A DNA stretch of 64,000 bases from Yponomeuta sedellus (lineage: Eukaryota > Arthropoda > Insecta > Lepidoptera > Yponomeutidae). Position numbers and translations under genes: made by a program. This document shows, piece by piece, positions 1 through 12,000 of the stretch (within the stretch, counting starts at the first letter, position 1; the number at the start of each line of letters is the position of its first letter). Under the pieces are notes generated by a model, which worked only from the letters and a program-made list of their open reading frames with translations, searched no databases and had not been told where the DNA came from. The stretch spans positions 13,855,894-13,919,893 of the forward strand of contig OW203747.1 in NCBI GenBank assembly GCA_934045075.1, written 5' to 3'.

Positions 1-3000
1 ACACACACATCTTATTGCGTCCAAAATACCATAGTGTCTCAAGCCAATAGGTGTATAACCAATGTGTGTTGCCACCGACTGGTATCCACGTGGACGTCAT
101 TCACTGCCAACTAGCGTGCACGTGGTCGTAGCTCACGGTCATCTAGCATAGTCGTAACTCACGGCCAGCTCGCATAAACGTGGTCGTAACTCACAGCCGG
201 CTTGCGATTACTACGGCCACGGCCAGCTAGTAAGTGCGCGGTGACTCAAGGCCAGCTAGTAAGTGCGCGGTGAGTCACGGCCAGCTAGTAAGTGCGCGGT
301 GACTCACGGCCAGCTAGTAAGTGCGCGGTGACTCACGGCCAGCTAGTAAGTGCGCGGTGACTCACGGCCAGCTAGTAAGTGCGCGGTGACTCACGGCCAG
401 CTAGTAAGTGCGCGGTGACTCACGGCCAGCTAGCAAGTGCGCGGTGACTCACGGCCAGCTAGCAAGTGCGCGGTGACTCACGGCCAGCTAGCAAGTGCGC
501 GGTGACTCACGGCCAGCTAGCAAGTGCGCGGTGACTCACGGCCAGCTAGTAAGTGCGCGGTGACTCACGGCCAGCTTGTCGGGCAGCGCGGCGGCCACGT
601 CGGCGGCGGCCAGCACGGGCGCCACGCCGAGCTGCTCGGAGGCCTCGAGCGCGGCGCGGGCGTTGGCCAGGTGCTCCTCCGGCTGCAGCCCCGAGAAGTC
701 TCTGCGGGGGAGAGACGAGGTGCCTTAACGTTAAACATTGATCGATTTTTTCAGTAAAAAAACCTCTAAATAGCCTCTAAATAGGTTTTTAAATTTGTCC
801 TTAGCACGGGTTGGTGCATTAAAAATAAAAATAGTATAATCATATGGGTACAGTGATATCGTTCCGATGTTAAAACCTAACTGCAAAGTAGGTAGTCGGG
901 GCTGTAAGTGATGCAATTTGCTTAAGCCAGATGTCGCTGCCTGTACGTAATACAGAGAATAGTGTAAAGAGGTTCGAAATTTCACTAATGCCGGTGAATC
1001 GCCCATTGGCTCAATTGGTAGAGCGCGGGCACGGATAGCCAGAGGTTGCGGGTTCGAATCCCGGCATGGGTGAAATTTTTAGCCTCTAAATAGGTTTTTA
1101 AATTTGTCCTTAGCACGGGTTAGTGCATTAAAAATAAAAATAGTATAAAAAACCTATTTAGAGGCTAAAAATTCCAACCATGCCGGGACTCGAACCCGCG
1201 ACCTCTGGTTAACCGTCCCAGAGGGCGCGGGTTCGAGTCCCGGCATGGATGGAAATTTTAACCTCTAAATAGGTTTTTAAAATTGTCCTTAGCACAGATT
1301 AGTGCATTCAAAATTATGTAAGCAAACTGTTGTTACTGAAATTGTACAATACAAAATCTGTACAAAGTAAGGAGTCACGCAAATGAATCCGATGCTACGA
1401 TTGTTTATGTTTCGTTCGGAAAAAAAATTTTCGTTAACACTAACGAATTTGCGCTTAATTTTGACTGAAGTAAAAATGCTTAAAGTAAATTACAGAAATT
1501 AAATTATTTTTCTGAATAAAAACTAAATTATAAGATGGATTCATTATTTTCTTAATTTTTATATAGTATGATTCCAGTACTCCACTTAGACACTGAAAAA
1601 CCATACATAGTCAATATTAATGCAACTCTGTAATTTTTTCATGTCGAATTACTTTTAAATTAATGCGATTTTACGACGATAACTTTTTCACCAATATGTA
1701 TAGTTTTGTAATTAAAATTAAGGTCCGTCAAGGAAATTACTATAAATTAATTATTTGGCGTTGGGTGCGATTGGCTTCCTGAGGTGAATTCCAATTAATA
1801 TCTCCATACTCAGTTTTTCTGAATTAAATTAAACGACCGGCACACGTAAGCGCAGTACCACTCGGGAATGGGTACGTGTTTGCCAAATCGTGCTTCGTCC
1901 GCGCGGGCATACACATTTAGGGATGCGCGACACATTTCGATGTTAGGGCTGGGCGTTGTCATTATCGATAAAAACAGTGACGTCAGACAATGAAATAAAA
2001 AAAAAAATTACAACAAACAAGCTGAAACTAAAAACTAACTAACTGAAAAAGACGAAAGTAGAATCGCGAGTAGAATACATTAAAGTAATTTTGGGCACAT
2101 GCTATGTTCAAATCTAGCGATAAGACCGCCAATTGTATAACATTACTTAGATTTAAGAATCATGTTTGTAATATTTTTCTGGTTGTGCAATAAAGTGTTC
2201 TCTATCTATCTAAATCTTGCTTAAGCCTGTGGTCAAAAGTTTGCCCCAACTTTGCATGTCACTTTTAAACAACAGTGCCATTTGTATTTACAGGAATACT
2301 TCGTTGTGGATTCGAATTAGTCCTTGACTTAGTTTGATGGTATTGCTTGCATCAAGTTTACATAGTTGAATGATTCGTAGAACACATAGGAACCAATTTC
2401 ATCTTTGATTGCGTCTTCCACAGTTTTATGGAGAACATTGCAAGACCGTCTACTTTTTATTTAGTTTGTCTTGTAATCTAGGTGTTCTGTAACCCTGATA
2501 ACAATTTATAATAATTATTACACAATAACAATGAATTATTGTAGTCTTGCTCAGTCGTGTTTACTTTTTGAAATGACGTTATCGGTTTACACACTTCCAC
2601 AACGGGAAGTAGGTACCTACCAGACGTTTTATTACGAGTACAGTAACTAATCTTCGCGATCACGGATCCTTCGCGACACCCGCTCACGCTGACGGCCGAG
2701 GTGGAGATCAGCTTCCAGTACACTTGCAAGAAGCGATATTAGATTACTTCGAAGAGGAACTTCGAGCTAGCACACGAGAAGCTGGACCCCTATTCGGCGT
2801 TAATCACATGACTGTGGAGACTTCAACATCGAGATAACCATCATCCATACCATTTTCGAAAAGTGCAAGATGTAGGGGTTGTAGACTATGCCGCTCGAGT
2901 TACCTTTTGCGAATAGCTGCAGAGAAACATGCAGCAAAACATTTTATGGACTGATAAATATTTCCCCTAATATATTGAAAAGTTTACTGGGAAATCTGAC

Positions 3001-6000
3001 AGAATAGCAATGCTGAGTCTCAAACTACCAGGTTACAAACATATATGGTCCATAGTTCAAGCATATGCACCAACAGAACAGGCAAAGGAAGAAGAAAAAG
3101 GCATATTTTACAACGACCTGAATGAGATCATGAGCAATCTTGGAAAGATTGTAATTGTGATGGGAGATTTCAACGCACAAATCGGAAAACAACTATGTGA
3201 TGAGGAAACTATTGTAGGAAACCACAGTTCTGGCAAAAGAAACGATAATGGTCAAAGACTAGTATTTTTTGCTCAAGAACATAGACTATCTATAATGAAC
3301 AGCTTCTACAAAAAAAATGAAAAGCGGAAATGGACATGGTCCGCTCCAGATGGTAGGACCTACAACGTGATTGACTTTATCTTAACAAATCTCCCTGAAA
3401 GCTTCCTAGATGTAGACACTGTCAACAAATTTAACTTTCACACTGAACACAGACTGTTGAGAGCAAAAATACTTAACAAGGGTCCAAAAATTAAAAGGAA
3501 ATCCATAGAAAGAAAGAGCTGTGAAGTAATACTACCTATACCGAAAGACTTCTTAATAGAGCTTCGAACTAACATGGAAATAGTAGATAATGCCAAAACC
3601 ATTCACGAAAGATACGACACCCTCGAAAGCACATTAAAGGACTTTGCCACAAGATACCTATGTAGCCAAAGAAAGGATAAGGTCGGCACAGAAGCGAAAG
3701 AACTAATAAAACAAAGAAAAGAATTGTTCTCCGACAGGAAAAATAAAGCCAAAGAAATCACTCAAATCAGTAAAGACATTACACGTAAAATACGAAACCA
3801 TAGAAAACAGACTCAACTAGAAACTATAAGAAACGAAATAAGAAAAACAGGAGGAATAAAGAAAGCTTTAAAGATCCTACGAGAAAAAACAACATGGATA
3901 GCAAACATCAAACATACAAATAGAGAAAGAAAGCAAATTATATCATCAAGATCAGAAATAAGAGAAAGCGCGACGCAGTTTTACAGTAAACTATATGAAG
4001 ATACAGAGCAAAACGGCGAAGAAAGAAACACACTGGACGAAGACGAAGCTCAAGAACACATATCACCGATCCTAGATAGCGAAATAAGACATGCAATACT
4101 ATCGCAGAAAGTGGGTAAAGCTCCAGGAGAAGACCAGATTAGTAACGAAATACTAAAAGGATCTGTTAAGGTGCTACTCCCACAATTAACAAAATTGTTC
4201 AACGAAATCATGTACCGGGAAGAAATACCGAAGCATTGGACAACCTCAACCATCATACTCCTTCACAAGAAAGGGGACAAAAGCGAAATAGGAAACTACA
4301 GGCCCATAAGTCTAATCTCTACAAAATCTTTTCAAAAGTAATCCTGAGACGCATGTCAGCCGAACTAGAAAGAAACCAACCACAAGAGCAAGCCGGATTT
4401 CGCAAGAACTACTCGACTATAGACCATATTCACGTTGTACGCCAAGTTAATACAATTTGAATTTATTAGTTAATACAATTTGAATTTATTTATTTCGAAT
4501 ATTAATCTATATGGACATTTTTCACGCATATATACAATCTATTTTTAAAATGGAATATAATTACATAGACATAAAACCTTATACTGATTCATTACACAAT
4601 TACTGATACTGAAATCAGCATTACACAATTTAAACCGGTCTGATAAAAGTTTTTTCCAACCGCACCTCAGCTCTCTTGGCGCTGCATGCCGCGCACACCG
4701 GGTACCGGCAGAATATCAGCGCTGAAGTTTTTTTCCGAACTTCCAGCACATGCTGAGTCGGAGCCCATTTACGTTTGCCACACCTACGTTGGTCACTCTT
4801 AGTCCAGTACATTGCCCGGGTACATTGCCGTACTGTGTATGGCTAGTTGTCTGTGTGTTTCGCTTTTCATGTACCAATGCTACTGTTTTGTTTGTTTATT
4901 ATTTCTTCGTGCTGTGACTTGTAACCAGATTCTTATGGCTTCACTTTGTATACGTGTGTGTGTCTTTTGTAAATAATTTGTTAATCAATCAATCAATCAA
5001 TAATAGAAAAATGCAATGAATATGGGTGTCCATACTATATAGCTTTCATTGACTATAACAAAGCATTTGATTCTATAAGACATAAAAATCTATGGGAAGC
5101 ACTAGACGAACAAGGGATAAACACACAATACATCAGAAACGTTAAAGAGATTTACAAAATCAGCAAGGCCAAAGTAAAGCTAGAAAAAGAAGGAGAAATA
5201 TTTAAAATTCTCAAAGGAGTGAGACAAGGAGACCCAATGTCTCCCAAACTTTTTACAGCAACCCTGGAAGGTATATTTAGGAAGTTAAACTGGGAAAACC
5301 ATGGCCTAGTCATAAATGGAACCCATCTAAATCACTTAAGATTCGCGGACGATATAGTCATCTTTGCAAATAACCCCACATCACTGCAAACAATGATACA
5401 GGACCTGGCAAATGAAAGCAGGAAAACTGGACTAACAATGAACACTGCAAAAACCAAGCTAATGACAAATAGTAACCAGGAACAAATCATTACAGACGGG
5501 AAAGAAATAGAATACGTATCAGAATACATTTATCTTGGACAACTCATATCCCCAGTAGACTCAATGAAGAAGGAGATTTTACGAAGAACAAACAACGCTT
5601 GGAAGAAATTTTGGTCGATGAAGAATATAATGAAAAACAAAAAAGTGCCTATAGCAGAAAAAAGTAAACTCTACAACACGTGCATCCTACCCGCTCTAAC
5701 ATATGGCTGCCAAACATGGTATCTCACAAAAGAAATGGAGACTAAATTAAAGGTATGCCAGAACTCAATGCAGAGAAGTATGCTTCACATAAAACTTAAA
5801 GATAAGCAACGAATAAGAGATATTCAGAAGAGAACAAAAATTTATGATGTTATTACAAAAATAAGACAGTTAAAATGGCGATGGTCTGGCCACATGATGA
5901 GAGACGCAGCAGATAAATGGAGCAAGAGAATCACAGAATGGTACCCAAGAGATAGGAAAAGGAAACGTGGCCGGCCACAGAAAAGGTGGGAAGATGACTT

Positions 6001-9000
6001 GCCGGTAGGGTGGAGAAGGCTAGCTCTAGACAGAGACACTTGGAAAAGCTTGGAGGAGGCCTATGTCCTAGGACAGCCCAAATAAATACATATACAAATG
6101 AAATAAAACAAAACAAAATTATTCAAATCAATTTTATTTAATTCATTGTAGCTAATTTAATTTAATACCTATGAAATGTAATGTCGAATTTTGAATATAA
6201 TGAATGTAATTGAATTTAATGAATGTAATGAATTTTGATGCAAAATATTTAAATTTATGTAAATACCTATTACTAATCATAATGCATGAAAATGTTAGCA
6301 ATAATTTTAAATGTAATATTTGGTGAATAAAGGCTATTTTGATTTGATTTGAAATATTTCCCCTAAGTTGCGGACTGACACGCGAAATAATCAAGGGACA
6401 GGAATCGAGTTTCGTGGTATTATTAACACGTGGTATTATTGACCAATTCGGACTTGGCCCCCGTGGTGGAATAGCCCCAGCAGTGGGGACATATAAGGGT
6501 TGATATCGATTAACAGACACATTATGTCGTGACGTCAGGCTATACTAGTCCACTGCTGGACATAGCCCTCCCCTAATGAGCGCCATAGCGCCCTGTCTTC
6601 AGCTTGCCGCATCCAGCATCTGCCTGCAGTTTTCGCAGATCGTCATCCCACCTGGTCGGAGGGCGTCTTAAACAGACAGACTGACGGACAACAAAGTGAT
6701 CCTACAAGGTTATATTCTTTTTAATGCACTAACCCGTGCTAAGGACAACTTTAAAAACCTATTTAGATGCTAAAAAATCCACCCATGCCGGGATTCGAGC
6801 CCGCGACCTCTGGCTATCTGTGCCAGCGCTCTTCCAACTGAGCTAATGGGCGACTCACCGGCATCAGTGAAATTTCGAACCTCTTTACAATAGACGTTGT
6901 TCGCGCGAGAATCGATCGCGCGACGTAATCATGAATCTGTGGTCATTCATTCACCACTCATTCGTTCCGGTGCCGTCGCTCGCACCGCTACTAATTATCC
7001 ATCCATCTGCACACACATTTGCACTGTGACATACGCGCGTGATAAGTGCTCGAATTCTCGTGAAGTGATAAACATTTGGTGACCAATAAACTTTATCAGC
7101 TCAAAGAGACAATATTAGACTATAAGTGAACAGTGCAGGAGTGTTCCCCGTGCGCTGGACTCATCAGCTCATCCATCACCGCTCATCATCTGGCCAACAG
7201 CTCAAAGCGATCCATCATCCACCATCACCAAGTAAGTCCATTCACATCACCTCCCATTCAGCTCTCTCAATCAGCCCATCGTGAGGTAGACCTAGCCGAC
7301 ACTGGCTAATTACCAGACGTATCCTACAAGGGTTCCGTTTTTTTTCTTTTAAAGTAGTGAATCGTAAAGAGGTTTGCTGGAAGAAATCTCTTACAGAGAT
7401 AAGCTCGCCTTTGTACATGTAATGAAATGAAATGAAAATGTTTTACTCAAAGTAGCGCAGATACTGCGGCTTAAATTCAATTCATTTGTATTCTCTTGCA
7501 TTCAAATTCTTTTATGTGTTTTTCGTGTGCAATAAAGCATGTATACATAAAGAGGAGTGCCTCACATGAGCTCTGGCCGGAAGTGGTGTATGATGGCGCA
7601 GAGCGCCAGCCCCGAGCGGAAGCTGGTGGTGAGGTTGGTGACGCGGCACTGCCGGTACTCCGCCGTCACCGCCTGGCACCACTCCAGCAGCTCCGCCACC
7701 TGGGGGGGGGGGGGGGGGGTTACGATGGTCAAGTCGTCGTCGTCGTCCGGTATACTACGCACCCTCAGAACGAAAGAGGCCTAAGTCAAAAAATAGTTTA
7801 AATACTCAAAAAAATCTCAAAAAATTGAGTACCTACCAAACAATCATAGAGAGACATAAAAAGGTATGCTCTATCCGATGAATAGTAAAACAAAGGCACT
7901 TATTGTAAAAAAGAGCAAAGCGAATCTTCCGTCCACGGCATACCTTTTTATGACTCTATGATTGTAACTCTATTTCACTATTTTTTTACTTAGGCCTCTT
8001 TCGTTCTGAGGGTGCGACTAGTCCACTGCTGCACATAGCCCTCCCCTTAAGAGCGCCACGTTGTGCTATCATAGGGGGTAATGCCCATAATACCCACGCT
8101 GGTCAATTAAATACAGTTTATTTCAACGAATCTCAACGGCTCAACGACTGCCAGTGCGTGACAGCCGGCACCGACGGCTTAGCGTGCCTCGCGAAGCACG
8201 GAAGCGCTCGGAAAAATGCCACTAGCGGTAGTCACGGGACGGTCGCCCATCCGGCACCTGACCGAACCTGTTGTTGCTCAACCGTAGTAACTGGTTCCAA
8301 TCACTCGCGGTTCCACTAGGCCGCGAGCGCTTGAAAGTCACTTACAATATATTGACATACAGCCAGTTTCTCATAGATACTGTTAATTATTATTATTAAT
8401 ACTTTATTCCACCATAAAATCGCGCTAATCTAGCGCTAACAAACAATTAAAGCAGCTAACAATCCATTAACAGATTGACTAAGCTCTATATTACATATCG
8501 CTCGTAGTCCCGGCTGCCTGAGTGATCTTAAACGATCACGAAGGCTAAGCAACATAGAGCGCGTTCAGTGCATGGATGGGTGACCGTCGATGACAACGCT
8601 AATGGCATTTCTCCAACAACGCCGAGCATATGGCAGCCTTAGGGCGGCTGAAAACTTCAGACAGTAAGACCATCCACTAGTCTTGCAAGCCTCCACCAAA
8701 CCGGACTTGGCCCCCGTAGTGGAGTATGACCTTCCTCAGGGAAGAGACCCGTGCCCTGGTGGGGACATAACAGGTTGATGATCAATGATGAAAAATATCA
8801 ATATTATCTCATATCATACTCACTGGTGTTTTATCCCTGTCAAACTTTTCCGGAAACAAGGAGTCCAGTTCGTTGACAGGCGTCTTGTCCTTATCCTCCG
8901 GGCTCTCCTTGCCGCCATTTTGATTCCTGTCGAGCCCGATGCTGTTCAAATTGATCTTTAACTCCAACGGCTTAAGGTTGTATTTGGTCAGTGGGGTAGA

Positions 9001-12000
9001 CTTGAACACTACGGGTTTGGGCGTGGCTTCCACTTCGTCAATAGACTCTTCTGTGTTGTTGAAGGACTTTATTGGGGTCGAAGCGAAGATCGACTCCTGT
9101 TTTGTGGCTGTGAAGGTAATTATAATTAGTAATTTTGTTCATAAAGAAGGAATTTATTTTTAGAGCGATTGTTTGTGACCTACAGTAAATTTAAGTATTA
9201 GAACTGAAGTAAAGTAAAAATAATTCATTACCAGTTGTATTTTAATCAATCAATCAAATCAATTTATTTCAACATAAAGAATTTACGTTCTGTTTGCTGA
9301 ATGTCAATGTACAATGTAAAATGTAAGCCGCTGCCTTCGGGCCGTATTGTAGTGGAGAAAAAGGCAGCGGAAAAAAAACTCCCCTTCGATGAGGCATTAA
9401 ATACTTTTTTGTCTTTATCTTATGTTACACGCATGTGAACTAGTCGTAATTAATTGTAACGATGATAAAGATGATAGAATATCACTTAGCGTCTATTTAG
9501 CTTTGATTTTGTAGTGATGCTACAAGTACGATAACATCGAAAGGCTCTGTTGCCTAAACGAATTAGATTATGTATATTTGTTGATTTGCAATAGCAGTGC
9601 CACTCGCTCACTGTAAAGGATAACATCGTGAGGAAACCTGAGTACTAGTAATGTTCAAATACCTCAGGTATTGACTCATTCTTTCTCAATCTTTCATTAA
9701 TCTATCCATCCATTCATTAATTTATTCATTAGGTCATTCATCCATCCATTAATTCAATCATTCAAATAAGTTCAACATCACTTACGCGGAACATGAGGCG
9801 TGGCCTTAGCCAGCTTGGTCAGGTTAGCCAGGTAGTCTGGCCTGGCCCCGTCGCCGGGGCCGGCCTCCTCCCCTCCCAGCCCCTTCCCCGCGCCCGTCCC
9901 CGGCGTGGGGGTGTGGTCAAGCGCGAGGCTCTGCACGCTGCAGGGCGTGGCCGCCACGTCACTTCCGGTCAGCGACTGCGTCATCTCCTCCATTTGCTGC
10001 CGGAAGTCCAGCATCTGCGAGGAGCCGAGATTCCGTTAGCACGATTCACTTACCCACGGCTTCTCAAACACTATGGGGGCGTTAAACGTTACGATGCGTT
10101 ACAGAGGCGGGAGGGGGTTGGAACGACGTTGGAACAATTTTTATTCCCTAAATAAGAAATACTTTTTATTTCTTTTTTATTTAAGGAATAAATATCTGCC
10201 AAGATGGCAACGTTATTGCTTATGTTTTACAGGAAATCCGTGAACTGTATAGTATATGTTGTATTGAAATTAAAATGGAAAAGCATTTATTCAATACCAG
10301 TAAATTACTGATAAAATAAGTAGGAACAAAGTTACTTATTGTACATAACGTTTGGTGGGGAGGGGGCACAGAAAATAGCCAATTTGGCAAAACACTGTTA
10401 AAAATGGCGTGACGTAACAATTGAGCCTAATATGAAGCGCTCGTGGCCTAGCCGAACTGAGTGATTGGAATCAATCACTTGCGGTAAGCTGTCGTTGCTT
10501 AACTCAAGTGAGTGACTTCAATCACTCGGTTCGACTAGGCCAATAAAAGTAATAAAAAAAACCTTTATTATTGCATACAAGAAACAACTAACTGACTTAG
10601 TTAGTTGTTTCTACATAGTTATCTACATAGATAGATAGAGAACACTTTATTGCACAACCAGAAAAAAGAATACATTCATGATATCTTAAATTTTAAGCGG
10701 CCTTATCGCTAAGAGCGATCTCTTAGCCATCATCCGCACACTGACCTGCCTGGCGGAGGTGTCTGAGAGTGTGTAGTCATCTTCGTCCAGCTCCTCCAGC
10801 ACGGCGATGTCAGAGTTATTGTTCACAGACAACAAAGACGCCAGCGACTGCATGTCTTCGTCTCTGCGGGATAGATAGAGACATTGTTATTTTTCGCGTC
10901 ATAGGATTATTTTCTTCTTCTTCAGGCTATATTATGTAGTCCACTCCTGGACACAGCCCTCCCCTAATGAGCGCCATAGCGCCCTGTCCTCAGCTTGCCG
11001 CATCCAGCATCTGCCGGCAGTTTTTCGCAGATCGTCATCCCACCTGGTCGGAGGGCGTCCTACACTACGTTTGCCGAGTCGCGGTCTCCACTCAAGGACA
11101 CGTTTACTCCAACGGTTGTCGGTTCTTCGCGAGATAAGGTCAGCCCACTGCCACTTCAGCTTGCTGATTCTCTGAGCTATGTCGATAACTTTGGTTCTCT
11201 GTCGGATGCATTCGTTACGAATCCTATCCTTCAGAGAAACTCCGAGAATAGCTCTCTCCATAGCTCGCTGAGCGACGGATTATTTTACCATTTTTAGTAG
11301 GCAACATTGATCTACATTCTCACGTCGTCACAATACTTTGATCATTGCGTAGCCTGGTTGGCACATACAACACATATTTCACGCATGTGGATATTTTTTT
11401 CTGTAGCTAAGAATTCTTTTAAAAGCAAAATTATTCGTACATTGAAGTACATGTCATTCCATTTCTTATTCGATTCAGCTTTCTTGCATTGCTTTGTCAA
11501 AGTGAAAGTCAAAAGAATAATGTTTACTTAATGAACGTCAAAGTTGTTAGATTCACAATTAATAGAGTATGTGGAGAAAAGAGTAACAAATTTAAGGAAT
11601 GACAAATTAGACCTTATAAATATGGTTGCCCAGCTTCTAGAATATAACTTTATAGACCAATGGAAAAACTACAAGGAATTAAACTGCTCTTTCCAAAGCT
11701 TGGGTATGATTGGCGAATACTGTGTTTCTTCTGACTTCTGTAAGACTTTAGAGTGACTACCAGACTTCTGGAAGGCTCCAGTGTGACCGGCAGGCTTCCC
11801 AAAGGCCTCCACACTTCTGGAAACCAACAAGACAGTCACAACTCGACTGTAAACAAAAAAAAAAGTCCAGGTCTTGGATGTTTACATGTTTGTGATGTCG
11901 TTGTTTCTGGTTCCCACGACACACGGTATCCTAGTGTGGGGCCAGAAGCAATGTAAGTGCCCGTATGTAAAATGTTATGTTATGTCACAACTCACGTGGC

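Larger units (their letters stand above)
2971..6351 (+). mobile_element. RTE-like LINE, 5'-truncated, broken
   Basis: Non-LTR retrotransposon encoding an apurinic-type endonuclease followed by a reverse transcriptase. A 15-bp target-site duplication AAATATTTCCCCTAA lies at 2956-2970 and 6352-6366, fixing both ends. The 3' end is a short TTGATTTGATTTG-type tail rather than poly(A), which fits the RTE group. The 5' end is missing: the element opens inside the endonuclease ([11 protein letters not shown]). It is broken by a frameshift near 4320 and by a roughly 545-bp insertion at 4457-5002. It sits in the EHBP1 intron in antisense orientation. Confidence 0.88.

Noticed and set aside
222..570. 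CRISPR array (29-bp regular repeats)
   Set aside because: Units are contiguous with no spacers, the host is a eukaryote, and the unit is a copy of a splice junction.
1003..1073. tRNA gene-like sequences here and near 6790, 12400, 17460, 18740, 33780, 34180, 34440 and 43970
   Set aside because: They have D- and T-arms but imperfect acceptor stems, atypical anticodon loops and SINE bodies with TSDs, so they are SINE heads and not tRNA genes.
6152..6520. 122-codon minus-strand open frame
   Set aside because: Lies across the LINE 3' tail and an adjoining SINE fragment; composition is AT-driven.
8498..8610. 5S rRNA gene
   Set aside because: Only the internal promoter region resembles 5S; the ends do not pair and the segment belongs to a dispersed SINE family.
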